Shown piece after piece: positions 11,856 to 26,649 of a DNA stretch of 64,000 nucleotides (positions are counted from its first letter, which is position 1; each line of letters starts with the position of its first letter). This DNA comes from Chamaecrista fasciculata (lineage: Eukaryota; Streptophyta; Magnoliopsida; Fabales; Fabaceae), in the NCBI GenBank assembly GCA_003254925.1, contig QANZ01053660.1, positions 124,001 through 188,000 of the forward strand, read 5' to 3'. The notes beneath the pieces are model-generated. The model was not told the origin of the DNA. It saw nothing but the letters and a program-made list of their open reading frames with translations, and did no database searches. A program made the translations under genes and the position numbers.

Positions 11856-12605
11856 TTAATTGTAGTACTTAAGAAATGGGTAAATCTCATATCTGACGTT
11901 ACAACTTCCTCTAACGATTCTTGCTCCTTGTTTGGCATCACAACAATTTGAAATAGGAAGTTGAGCGATTGCATCACTAAGACACTTGTTGCAGTCATAG
12001 TCAGAGAGGTCTCTGGTGCACTGAGTCAACCCATAAACTGTCACATTCAATTCTGGAACCTTCACTTCTCCGCCTGCATACATCTTTGGGCTCTCACTAG
12101 CTTTCTGGACAAGTTGGGTCAACAACTCATTTGTCTTGTAATTGAAGGCTTTTGGGTTACTTACGTTTTGAGGATTGACCAAATTGAAGAGGTTGGTGTT
12201 ATCAATGATGCCAAAGAAATCTTGGTCTAAATACTTGAGCATGCAGTTGTCGTAGTAGATCATGCCTCCTTTATTAGAAGGGCATAGTTTGAGGATTTGT
12301 CTGGCTGCTTGGGAGACACAAGTTTTGCAGTCTGAGGGAGACACGTCGCCACGGCAAAGAGAGAGGCCATAGGCTGTCTGGTTATGGAATTGGTCAATGG
12401 AGGCGAGAGCAAAACCAGTGGAAGGAGTTTTGTAAGTGTGGAAAGTGATGAGGGATTTCAAGTTTAAGTAATAAGGAGTGTTTGAGGTAAAATTTTGGGG
12501 GTTGGAGCAGCTATAGAAAATAGGATTAGGATCCAATCCAAGCGATGTTTGGAGAAGGATAGCCAATGTTAGGAGGAGGATAGTGTTCGAAGAAGAATAA
12601 GACAT
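11856..12605 (-). CDS. cysteine-rich repeat secretory protein (two DUF26/Gnk2 domains)
   Basis: Uninterrupted 249-aa frame. A signal peptide (ILLLTLAILLQTSLG, about residues 9-23) is followed by two DUF26 (salt-stress/antifungal, Gnk2-like) domains. Each carries the C-x8-C-x2-C signature: CRGDVSPSDCKTC in the first and CTRDLSDYDCNKC in the second. No kinase or transmembrane segment follows, so it belongs to the CRRSP38-type secreted group, not the CRK receptor kinases. Expected location is the apoplast; Gnk2 of ginkgo binds mannose and is antifungal, but the role of this copy is unknown. Several N-x-S/T sites are present. It forms a same-strand pair with the gene at 13531-14265, consistent with old tandem duplication. 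Confidence 0.9.
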   Translation of the reverse strand: MSYSSSNTILLLTLAILLQTSLGLDPNPIFYSCSNPQNFTSNTPYYLNLKSLITFHTYKTPSTGFALASIDQFHNQTAYGLSLCRGDVSPSDCKTCVSQAARQILKLCPSNKGGMIYYDNCMLKYLDQDFFGIIDNTNLFNLVNPQNVSNPKAFNYKTNELLTQLVQKASESPKMYAGGEVKVPELNVTVYGLTQCTRDLSDYDCNKCLSDAIAQLPISNCCDAKQGARIVRGSCNVRYEIYPFLKYYN

Positions 12606-12725
12606 GTTTGATTTGGGATTAACTTGCTACTAATAACGATGATGATGCTGATCGCTGATACTTGTGTGTGATGGATGATATGGATTTGATTTTTGAGTGA
12701 TGAGGCGAGAAGAGGACAAGCTCTT

Positions 12726-12732
12726 ATTTATA
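12726..12732 (-). promoter_or_regulatory. probable TATA box of DUF26 gene 1
   Basis: TATAAAT on the minus strand, about 120 bases upstream of the ATG ending at 12605. Confidence 0.5.
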
Positions 12733-13530
12733 GACAATATCTCTGTGGCTTTAGTTTGTGTTTGGGAAAGAATGATTAAATAGGTTGACATATTCTATTG
12801 ACCAATATTAGTATTCCAGGGTCTTAAGTATTTTAGGACGATGTCAAATTGTCAAGAGTTATGAGCTACTTGTTTTGGATTATTTTATTAGTTCCTTCAT
12901 GTACTCGGCATATACTCCATCAACCTTTGCAAATTGCAAGGCAAAAATATTAATAGCTACTATATTTTGACACAAACAACTACTCAAATTTCTGTAGATA
13001 TAGTCATATATATATATATATATATGACTAAACAGACTTCCATCACTAAACATTGTTTGCTACACACAAATATATTAGCAAGTGATTTAAGTCTCTGTTG
13101 TATGAAGATTCAAACGATTTCATTTACTATTTGGATTTGAATATTTTATTTTTCTCAGAAGATTTAATATATATTGCTTGGAAGAAAAATTCTCTTTGAA
13201 TTTGTAAAAATTGTTTTTTTTATAAAGTTAATTAAGCTTTATGTATATAAATATATGTTGTGGCTACTACATTTTCATATGTTGAACTTTTCTAACCAAA
13301 ATAATATATCTTGATGAACAGTTGATTTTTAGAATAAAATAATTCAGCAAAATTTCAGTGCTGCTCCCTCGATGCTTCCGACAAAATGCACTTGTGTCTA
13401 GAAGAATTTATCAAAATAGCGATTATTCACTTTGATCTTAATTAGTCTCCATTCAATGGTATACACAAGCTCATTACATTACATATAGATATATAAACAG
13501 AATGATTTAATGAAGCAGCACGTGATGGAC
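12733..13530. other. intergenic between the two DUF26 genes
   Basis: AT-rich, including an (AT)n tract near 13005-13024. No gene or structured element supported. Confidence 0.5.
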
Positions 13531-14265
13531 TCACACAACATGTTGTATTACGTCGCAAGTTGCACTGAAAAGCCTAACATATTTGTTCCCAGAGCAACAA
13601 TTAGGAATCAATGAGATGGATCTGGTAAGACAACTCTTACAAGCTTCTTTTGAAAGGTCTCTTGTGCATTGAACCAACCCAAATAGCTTCTTCTCTGAGT
13701 CTGAACCTTCAAGCTGTATGCTTCTCAATGCCGACATTTCTGGCTTTCCACACGCTTCTTCTGCCACCTCGTTCAATAAATCCACTGCATTTTCATCAAA
13801 CAACGTCGAATTACCATTCACACGTTCACTCCCTTGCATGCAATACCAATGCTCATCATCAACTTTGCTGAAGAATTCTGTGTCTGAGTACTTCAAATGA
13901 CAATGGTCATACCACAAAACTACTCCTTTGTTGAAGGGACAGAACTTTGATGATTCACTGATTGCAAGGTTCACACAAGATGTGCAGTTTGAGGGCTCAA
14001 TGTCGGGCCGGCACTGGGCCAGCCCGTGGACTCTGTCTGGGCCCTCACCCTTGGAGCCCATGCTGAAGCCCGTGGCTGTGGTTTCATTGGAAAGGTCACT
14101 CAGAAGATCATTTAGGTTTGCCTGATATGAACTGTTGCTGGTGTAGTGATCTGATGAGTTCAAGCACACATGGTAGAGGTGGAGCTCACTAACAACAGTT
14201 TTGGAACATAGAAGGATTAATGTTTTTATGAAAGAGAGAGAAGCTAAGAGTTTTGAAGATGCCAT
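13531..14265 (-). CDS. cysteine-rich repeat secretory protein (two DUF26/Gnk2 domains), second copy
   Basis: Uninterrupted 244-aa frame: hydrophobic signal segment (about residues 4-26, SLSFIKTLILLCSKTVVS), then two DUF26 domains with CRPDIEPSNCTSC and CTRDLSKEACKSC, both fitting C-x8-C-x2-C. It ends shortly after the last conserved cysteine, without kinase or anchor, so a secreted CRRSP. Protein similarity to the neighbour at 11856-12605 is clear in the motifs but low overall, so the duplication is old. A remnant of a much closer copy of this gene's 5' part and upstream DNA lies at 20455-22510, beyond the beta-amylase gene. Confidence 0.9.
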   Translation of the reverse strand: MASSKLLASLSFIKTLILLCSKTVVSELHLYHVCLNSSDHYTSNSSYQANLNDLLSDLSNETTATGFSMGSKGEGPDRVHGLAQCRPDIEPSNCTSCVNLAISESSKFCPFNKGVVLWYDHCHLKYSDTEFFSKVDDEHWYCMQGSERVNGNSTLFDENAVDLLNEVAEEACGKPEMSALRSIQLEGSDSEKKLFGLVQCTRDLSKEACKSCLTRSISLIPNCCSGNKYVRLFSATCDVIQHVV

Positions 14266-15330
14266 TAATATGTTAATGTTGAGCTATAGCTTTGGATTTG
14301 GATAGGCTCAAGCTATATATTGTTGTTTTCTTTAAAAGTATGTATCTTAAACTAATAGAAGTGAAATCACTACTGTTGAGTGCCTTTTGGCAATGTTAGA
14401 TGGCTGTACCCTTGGAACTTAGGTCCAATGGTTGCAATGAACTAAATAAATTAGAGACACATATATCTCACTATTCAAGTATCTAAAGGACGATTGTGGC
14501 CAACAAACTAGATGCTTTTTTACTTTTTCATGCATAATGAAAAGCTAAATTGGTCAAATAATAAAAATATGATTCTTTAGAGACAATAGGAATCTTAGGG
14601 GTCCTGTTTGTGCAGGGTAAGTTGGACAATGACAATCCAATGAGAGAGATTATTAGAGAATTAATTCAGCAAATGAGAACGTGGCATCTAAATGAACTAT
14701 AAAGACACATTCTATTTACCTTTTGGTAATTTAGGTTGTTGTGGCCTTTTCTCCTTATTAGTGAAATCAAGCAGAGGCAACCAGGCCAGTGTGTGCCTAG
14801 TATGTCTTTTTGCAATGTTTTAAGGCTGCTTGTTGGGGATGCAATTCAATTTTATTTTTATTTTCCTCTTTGCACAAATAGGTATTAACTATTAAGTATT
14901 AACAGCCAATGGACTACTGGACTGTTGTATTGATAGATGATATTATATTTTTTGCTCTTGGACAAGATAGATGATTTCATGTTACCTATAAATAAATACA
15001 TGTAATAGTTACCAATCAAGTTATAATTGTGATAGATTTATACTTTGGTGCTGGGGCACTAAATAGAGACAAAGTATCTGCATCTGTTTGTTAGAATATG
15101 CCACCAATTCCAATTTTAGAACTCAAGCTGCCAAAGATTAACGTTATGAGGTAGTTGGATAGGAAAGTTGAGCACTTGAACCACTTGCTTTAGTTTAATA
15201 CTTAAACAATGGGAATAAAAGAAACCGTGAAGGAGAGACACGGTAGTTTGCAGCATTAAAGTTGGAAAATCTACGAAACATTGACAATTAACATACAACA
15301 GAGATGACAGAGGTTTCATGTGAAGCGAAA
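14266..15330. repeat. upstream segment of DUF26 gene 2, duplicated at 21238-22510
   Basis: Three blocks match the later copy in the same order: the start-codon-proximal block (about 14275-14310), the block around GGTAAGTTGGACAATGACAA (14616 on), and the block around CTCAAGCTGCCAAAGATT (15121-15308). This is a promoter-containing segmental duplication, not a transposon; no terminal repeats were seen. Confidence 0.8.
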
Positions 15331-15636
15331 GTCACATGCTTTTTATATAAAGGAGAAATTATAGTTCTTAAACATAAAGGAGAAATTAATCAAGTGAATC
15401 AGTAGGGTCAAGAGATTCAATCTGTGCTCAATGATTGTATTTGATTTTGAATTGTAGGTTCTTTTGTCTTAATTTTGTACAGTAAGGATGGATCCAACTA
15501 CAAGGATATGGAGAATGGCGGCTTTCTCCGTGCTTCCTTGTTATTCAGTAAATTCTTTTTCACTTTTAAGATTTGTGATGATGCTTTCTCTTCTTCTTCT
15601 TCTTTTTCTTGTTTGGTCGTTTTCACCTATTCATTT

Positions 15637-19931
<4,295 letters not shown>

Positions 19932-20135
19932 GTTTTTCAGGTTACGTGGGGATGCTTCTTTCTACTCTACCTTCAATGTTGTCATTTAAAATGGTATAAT
20001 ATAATTATGAACAGGACTTGTGGGGTAAATTTGTACTCCTATTACATACCTCAGGGCAAGTGTGAGTGGATGATAGACCAAATAACAAGTGGTGGATGTT
20101 GCTAACTAGCTAGCCTGGTAGTTCTCATGGGGTTT

Positions 20136-20308
20136 GGATCCTCTAGAGTTCTTTTCCATGCATTTCTTGTGTGGAGTTAGTGAAAAAATATGATTTCCAT
20201 GAAATAAAAATATATAAAAACTATATTTTCTCTTTCTCTCTCTTATTTTCTCTTCTTTTCTCTCTCATACTCTACAAGAAATGTAGAGAAAGGAACTCTA
20301 GAGGATCC
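20136..20308. mobile_element. small foldback MITE M2, upstream of beta-amylase
   Basis: Inverted arms GGATCCTCTAGAGTTC(T/C)TTT about 40 bp long with a CT/AG-rich interior. Same family as M1 at 19170-19350 but reversed; the pair brackets beta-amylase exon 1. Confidence 0.78.
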
Positions 20309-20454
20309 ATTTCCGTTCTCATGGACGTTTCTTGAAATCTTTTTGTGCACGTGCTTCTAAAGTTATGATTGCCTTGTTGTAATTTGTATGTATCTGGCTA
20401 TCTCTAGTTCTCTATGGCCTTGTGTCATAAGATTAACTTCAAAATAACGGTGGA

Positions 20455-20545
20455 GCCCATTCTGAAGCCCGTGGCTGTGGTTTCGTTGGGAACAATGTCA
20501 CTCTGAAGTGCTCTGATGAGTTCAAGCACATGTTAATGTTAATGT
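20455..20545 (-). pseudogene. DUF26 gene remnant (copy of 13531-14265)
   Basis: Read on the minus strand it retains MCLNSSEH and NETTATGFRMGS, matching VCLNSSDH and NETTATGFSMGS of the intact gene, with the intervening codons deleted. Upstream-segment homology resumes at 21238. The rest of the coding region is missing. It is the coding stub of a decayed segmental duplicate. Confidence 0.8.
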
Positions 20546-20644
20546 TGGTGAAGACTGATTCAAAATAATTTAGTAGGTTCTATATTAGTGGATTGTTATT
20601 ATACCGAGTCAGTTAGTGGGTATATATTTTTTATTAATTATTAT

Positions 20645-21090
20645 TTATAGGTCAAAGTGCACTTTTGGTTTTATAATTTTTGTTTGGGTCTCAATTTGGT
20701 CATATAACTTTATTTGTTACACTTTTGGTCTTATATCTTTTGTTCAGATTGCATATTTGGTCTCATATCACTTTTGGTCTCAAATTTTTTAGTCATGTTG
20801 CAGAATTAATCTCATATTATTACAAAAAGTTTCATTGTCAATCTCACCTGACCTCAAGATATAGGACTAATTATGCACCTGACCCAAAGACCATTTTTAC
20901 AACTTGACCAAAAGATATGAGACCAATTATGTAACCTAGCCCAAATATATGGTATTGAAAGTGTAACACAGGACCAAATATGCAATCTGAGCAAAAGGTA
21001 TGGAACTAAAAGTGCAACAAAAAAAGTTACAATCAAATTGAGACCTAAACAAAAGTTATGGGACCGAAAGTATAGTTTGACTTCATTTAT
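20645..21090. repeat. foldback element F4 inside the duplicated DUF26 segment
   Basis: Left end GGTCAAAGTGCACTTTTGG, right end CCGAAAGTATAGTTTGACTT. The body is made of TTTGGTC(T/A)(C/T)ATAT units in the left half and GGACCAAA(T/A)ATG units in the right half. Inserted between the coding stub (20455-20545) and the upstream homology (21238 on). Confidence 0.65.
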
Positions 21091-21237
21091 ATTAGTTGTT
21101 ATCTTGTAATGCAGTTTTGGGTTGCTATTTTGTAACCCTATTATATATATACACATTAAAATCAGACTTTTACATGATCACTAAATTTTTTTTTTTGACC
21201 AACCATGATCACTAATAATTTGAGTCTTGCATATTTA

Positions 21238-22510
21238 CATAAAAAATTCCAACAAATGTTGAGCTTGCTTTGGATTTGAAAAAGCCCATTCTCACTACTA
21301 GGAAATAGGAATGATTTTCTTTTTCTTTTTCCGGCACTGCTTGTTACCCTCGGAAATTAGGTTCAATGGGATCAATGAATTAGTTAAATTAGAGACATAT
21401 ATATCTCACTATTCAAGTATCCAACGGAGGATTGTGACCAATAAACTAGATATATACTTTAAAGTTTTTCATGCATAATGAAAAGGAAAATTGGTCAAAC
21501 AATGAATATGCTTCTTTAGAGATAAAAGGAATAATTTTAGGTCCTGTTTGGAGGGTAAGTTGGACAATGACAATCCCATGAGAGAGATTATCATTGAGTT
21601 AATTCAGTAAATGAGAACGTGGCATCTAAGTGAACTAAAAAGACACATTCTACTTACCTTTTAATAAGTTTGGTTTTGGTGGCTTTTTCTTCTCATAAGT
21701 GAAAGCAGGCTGAAGCAACCAGTGAGTGCCTAGAATGTCTTTTTGCAATTTTTAAGGCTACTTGTTGGGTGCAATTTCTTTTTCCTTTCTGCCCAAATAG
21801 GTATTAACAGTCAATGGATTATTGAAGTGTTTGTATTGATAGATGATTCTATTTTTCTTTCTCTTGGACAAGATAGATGATTTCGTGTTACCTATAAATT
21901 AATACATGTAAATATGTAATACTTACTAACAAGTTAGAATTGTGATAGATTTTTATAATTTATGCCGTTATAAAGACCTCCTAAAAATAGTCATCAACTT
22001 GCTACAATTTTGTCATATTCTTATCCTATCAAGTACAAGTTATTCTTAAATGAGTTCGGATAAATCAGAAAACTTCCATTTAAAAATAAGCGCAGAAAAC
22101 AAAATTGGAAATTATAATTTTAAACATAATTCATAGTGCCACATTGTATGTAATACAAGACAGTGAGACACTTCATATATATATTTTTTATTGAAGTATT
22201 GATGATTCATAGTACTTTGTTGATGGGGCACTAAATGGAGACAAAGCATCTCCATCTGTTTGTTAGAATATGCTATCAAATACAAATTTTAGAACTCAAG
22301 CTGCCAAAGATTTACCTAATGAGGTAGTTGCGTAAGAAAGTTGAGCATTGGAATCACTTGCTTAAGTTTATTACTTAACCAATGGGAATTAACGAAACCG
22401 TCAAGGAGAGACACTGAGACACTGTAATTTGCAGCATTGAATTAAGGTGGAAAATTTACGAACCTGACAATCAATATTCAACAGAAAGGACAGGATTATT
22501 TCATAAGAAG
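21238..22510. repeat. second copy of the DUF26 gene 2 upstream segment
   Basis: Same order of blocks as 14275-15320: CACTATTCAAGTAT (21409 on), GGTAAGTTGGACAATGACAA (21555 on), CTCAAGCTGCCAAAGATT (22298-22494). Copies differ by scattered substitutions and small indels. The copy contains an extra stretch (about 21960-22200) absent from the first. Confidence 0.8.
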
Positions 22511-22984
22511 CTAAAGTCACATGCTTTTTTCATCAAAAGTTCAAAACCACCGACACCGACTTTTATGGGCATTTAAACCGAGATATATTAAGATGGAGTA
22601 TCCTTCTTTTATGGCGAAAGAAGTCTGGAATCGTAGGAAATTAGGAATCATAAGAAATGAGGAATCATAAGACGAGGTCAAGTGTCTACTCAATTTCTCT
22701 GTTTAATGAAAGCCTTCAGAGTATTATTTTAAGTAGTTCTTACTCTGAGTATAAATCCAGTATTGCATTTATTTATCAGTAACTTGAGAAAGAATGCTAA
22801 TTAACAAGTATCCTAAGTAAAACTTTACTTGCATCTCCATCCTAGTTTTCTTGGAAAAAATATTGCCCCTTACACTCTTTGGGATTCTGGATTGATGATG
22901 CCTCTACAAGAGTCTAAGGGAATTCCCATATACATTATAATGCCCTTTTCTACTTCGTTTCAACGCTCTAATTTACACTCCTTG

Positions 22985-24628
22985 TCAGTGCATGAAAATC
23001 AATTCATCATCTTTGCATTCTCTAATTGCAATTTCCATCAAGTTACGAGTCGTTGAGGGCAACACATCACAGCATTGCCTTCTTGGAGCCTTCAACTGAA
23101 AACAAAAAAGTATAGGACATCGAATCAGTATTAAATGAAAGGGTCCAATCTTAAACAAATAGAGAAATAATACGAGTAATTGATTCTGTATTTATGTACC
23201 TGTTTGATGTCAAGGTCTAGCTTATGGGTGACCACTTTGATCACGTCCAGCTTCCTTGGTGAAGCAGGGTCATATGAGCAATTTTGATATGATCTATTAT
23301 AATTGCTTATGATTCCACCATTGCCAGAACTCAAACTATCCAAATAAAACACTGTGGGTCTTTTACATGGGTCTTTGTGAAGATCTTTCTTGTCAAAAGT
23401 GAATGCTGCAGCCAAAGCATTTCCTTTCTTCCACTGCTTGAATGTTTGTTGCACATTGAGAGCATCAGGTAAGAACATATGATCTGGGAATACCTGAACA
23501 GCGTAGCCCCACGACACCGAGATTGTCCATGAAAACCACCTGTCATAACAGACTGTTTGTTGCAGGATCCTCTGAGAATCAACATTAGCAGCCTCAAATA
23601 AATGTGCTACAGCTTGTGGTCTTGTCATGTTTGGAAAGATAGGGTCTGTGAAATCCATGTGATGGAGAGATACCAAAGGCGTTACTGGGTGCGCTGCTAA
23701 TAGACCAAACATATTTCCTTGTAAATCAACCTGATCCAATTTTAAACACAAAACAGAGGAATTAGCAAATGTGATTAAGGGCAGAAAAAAGAATCAAACT
23801 TTTGTTCATGTGAAATCAATGAAATGTTACCTGGTGAAAGCCGGGTTCGTGGGTTAATCCAACGCCAAGTTCAGTCAAGCAAGAGTACACCCTACTATCA
23901 CTTCCATATAGATGAGGATATCTTTCTATGCAGGAATCAAAAACCTTAGCCAAAACTTTTGCTAGTGATGAACTTATGGCAAAACCTGCTCCACCGAAAG
24001 CCATGCCGAATCCGAAGTATCGGGTCTGCTCATAACTCTCAGAATGGGCGCCAATATAGTACCAAAGATTGTGATCATATTTGGAGAGAGTCTTCACCAG
24101 ATTCTCTGGGAAGAAAGTTGTGTCATCATCCCCAAACACATACCATCTCACGTCAGAATGATTCAGGGCAACGGTCTCTGAAACAACACGCGCCACCCGG
24201 ATCGCCGACCGGTATCCGCCCCGGTAAGTGTAACGAAAGTGTGAAGTGTTCTGAGAAATGCAGAGAGGAGGAAGAGAAGAAGAAGAAGAAGAATAAGAAG
24301 AAGTGTCATTTTTGGTATCATTTTTAGTTGGTTGGTCTTCAGGTGGGAGGCAATCCACAAATACACATCCTCTCATTTGATTTGGTTTCCACCATAGCTT
24401 GGTATACTCCTTACGCTTAGGCCAAGAATTCTTGCTTGAGGCAATTCCAAACACAATATGATCCAGAGATGTCTGCGCCGACACATCTTGAGATGAATAT
24501 ACATGTAAAAGCTTAGTAGTGCGAAGGACTAGTAATGAAACAAGAAGATAAACGACGCCTACTGAAGAGGAGACCAAGATGAGGCTTATCAGAGACTGGG
24601 CTTTGGTGGGTTTTTGAAGAAGCTGCAT
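22985..24628 (-). CDS. DUF604 / fringe-like glycosyltransferase-family protein A
   Basis: Three coding exons, GT-AG, phase 0: 23831-24628, 23200-23730, 22985-23095; 479 aa from the chosen Met at 24628 (MQLLQKPTKAQS), which places a signal-anchor helix (SLISLILVSSSVGVVYLLVSLLVL) near the N terminus as expected of a Golgi type II protein. The open frame runs 62 codons further upstream to 24814; I treat that as leader. Recognisable blocks: HIVFGIASS, SWPKRKEYTKLWW, RYTYRGGYRSAIRVARVV, the metal-binding-like WYVFGDDDTTFF, FGGAGFAIS, LYGSDSRVYSCLTELGV, HEPGFHQ, and a C-terminal RRQCCDVLP exon. DUF604 proteins are related to Fringe/GT31 beta-1,3-glycosyltransferases; donor and acceptor are unknown. 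A Ser run (SSYSSSSSS) sits in a variable loop. Tandem partner at 26650-29085. Confidence 0.9.
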
Positions 24629-25064
24629 ATTTACGAGAGAATAGGATGTGATATTTTGTGCAGAGCAAGAGGGCCTTTTGGCTTGTAATATGTGAGAAAA
24701 AGGGTTCAGAGGAGGTTGAGCTAAATAACCAAACAAAGTGCCACCGCGATCTACGGCGTAAGAAAGCAGTAAAGTTTGACGTTTCAAGTTAGTTACTTCT
24801 CCATGCGTATACACAGGTTAGGCCACTGCTCATGTAATCGCCAATCAGAATTAAAAAGTTGGCGAGTGTCATGTGGATTTGGATTCATTCAAGTCAAGCA
24901 ACCACGAAAGAAAATAGGTGAAGGAGGAGAAATTAGGAAGGCCACCTGTCAAGTAAAGTCAATACTTTTGACGATGACAAGAAAAAGAAAAAAACAAAAC
25001 ATAAATGGGCACATTATAAATAACACTGTTTCTTAATTCGTCTATTGAAGAATAAAAATCGTGA

Positions 25065-25211
25065 ATGGCTCCTTCAGTTATAACGGCCTTCATAGTCATA
25101 GGCATAGCTCTTTCGAGCGTGGATATCGCACTGAGTAAGGGAAAAGAAAAGAAGAGGCACACGTTGCACGTGTCCCAGTGCAGGTTGAGCTTCTTCAACC
25201 TTCAAGTGTAA
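25065..25211 (+). CDS. possible short secreted peptide, unrecognised
   Basis: A 48-codon frame starts MAPSVITAFIVIGIALSS (signal-peptide-like) and continues with a basic stretch KGKEKKRHTLH before TAA. It lies between the two DUF604 genes. No family was recognised. Short frames with hydrophobic starts arise by chance, and no splice or promoter support was found, so this is only a candidate. Confidence 0.2.
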   Translation: MAPSVITAFIVIGIALSSVDIALSKGKEKKRHTLHVSQCRLSFFNLQV

Positions 25212-25269
25212 GCCTAGATGCATTTGGAACGGTAGATCTGAGGAGGAAGCTTGTGCTTCATCCATCCTC

Positions 25270-26640
25270 CATGTGCCAAAAGTGTTTACCTTCCTTTTAG
25301 AATGGGCAATTTTACATGGAGTTTCGGAATTTTAACCTCTAATCCAATGGATGATTATCCACGTTTATATACATACAATACAATATACTATTTTCTATTC
25401 CTATTAGAAGTTTTTACAGGAAGATACTGATTCGCCAGCAAATAACTTGTTAATGTCAAGCACGCAAAGTAAAAGAGACTTAAGGTCTTGTGTATAATAT
25501 ATATTGCTACCAGTCCTCCATAGTTCATACTTTCTATAATTTAGAGTGCATGACGAAGGCCCTATTAAGGTTGGAAATTCTGGCGCGTACACATGTATAA
25601 AATCTGCATCCCAGTTGAATGAGTATTAGTACTAAGTAGTGGCAATCTAATGTTTTGACTTTTGACAGTATCAGCAAATACCCTAATCAAATTTATCTAA
25701 TACAACTAGCACCCTTTTGAATATATAGGTGATGTTATTTTCACACCACCAAATACACATTTCTTTCACACATCTTCTCAGATATATAGTATTTTATTTG
25801 ATGGCGTGAATATACTATTCCTCTTAAATAGCCATGGTGGAAATGATGATAATCGTTAAAAATTCTATCGATGCGTCAAACTGTATCCATGCTAAGTATA
25901 AGAACTTCAGTCTAATCACAAGTTTGCATACAACCATATAGCCTAGTTTGGGACAGTCCTCATCAAAATCACATTACAGTAAAGCTTCCCCCAAGAAAGG
26001 ATACACTTCACAAGTTTCAAGCATCAGATGTGAGAGAAACGTACTCTATAAATAAAAATGTACAAGTGCAGCGAAATAAACCATTTGAAAATCTCAGTAA
26101 CGATAAATTTGCATGAAGACGAGTAGAAAACAGGCCAGGCCACTCAGGCAAGTTGAGGTTTGTTACTTGTTGGCCAAAAGAGCTACTGCCTGTAGTTTGT
26201 CACCTTCATAATATTTTTCTTTTTTCATCTTCGAGTGATAAGTCTTCTTCTGTAAAGACGACAAGGAAAATCCACATCAGAAAATGCAAACCTTACAAGA
26301 ACTTTCAAATTGAAAATTTGTCTTGTACAAGGAAAAAGAAAGTTAATGATTTTAACTTATTTAATGAGTCAGCATATACCCCATAAATGGCGTGATTACA
26401 ATTATTATTAAGTTCAACAGAGAAGAAAGGGCTATTTATCATCTACTGAAATTTGGATCATTGCATAAAGGGTAGAAAAAAATAATGTGATTTCCACAAC
26501 AAAATATCATTTTTAAATTTCCAAGGCAACCCTCACAGAACCAGCACCCACCTTGTACCAGTTTAACTTCACGACGGATCGGACACTTCCCAACTTTCAC
26601 AGCTCGTGAAATATCTGGAGCTCTAGAGTGGTGACGCCCA
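25270..26640. other. intergenic between DUF604 genes, no gene seen
   Basis: AT-rich with no supported frame. The stretch just above 26500 is probably the 3' UTR of the DUF604 gene at 26650-29085. Confidence 0.5.
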
Positions 26641-26649
26641 AAACAAATG

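Noticed and set aside
13650-14125. Three plus-strand frames
   Set aside because: Antisense shadows of the DUF26 gene at 13531-14265.
15116-15319. 67-codon minus-strand frame
   Set aside because: Falls in the duplicated upstream segment; the copy at 22.3 kb breaks the frame, so it is not conserved as protein.
20680-21156. Plus and minus frames in the DUF26 duplicate segment
   Set aside because: Both come from foldback element F4.
24629-24814. Upstream extension of DUF604 gene A from Met at 24814
   Set aside because: The extra 62 residues have no family similarity and would bury the signal anchor; the Met at 24628 fits better.
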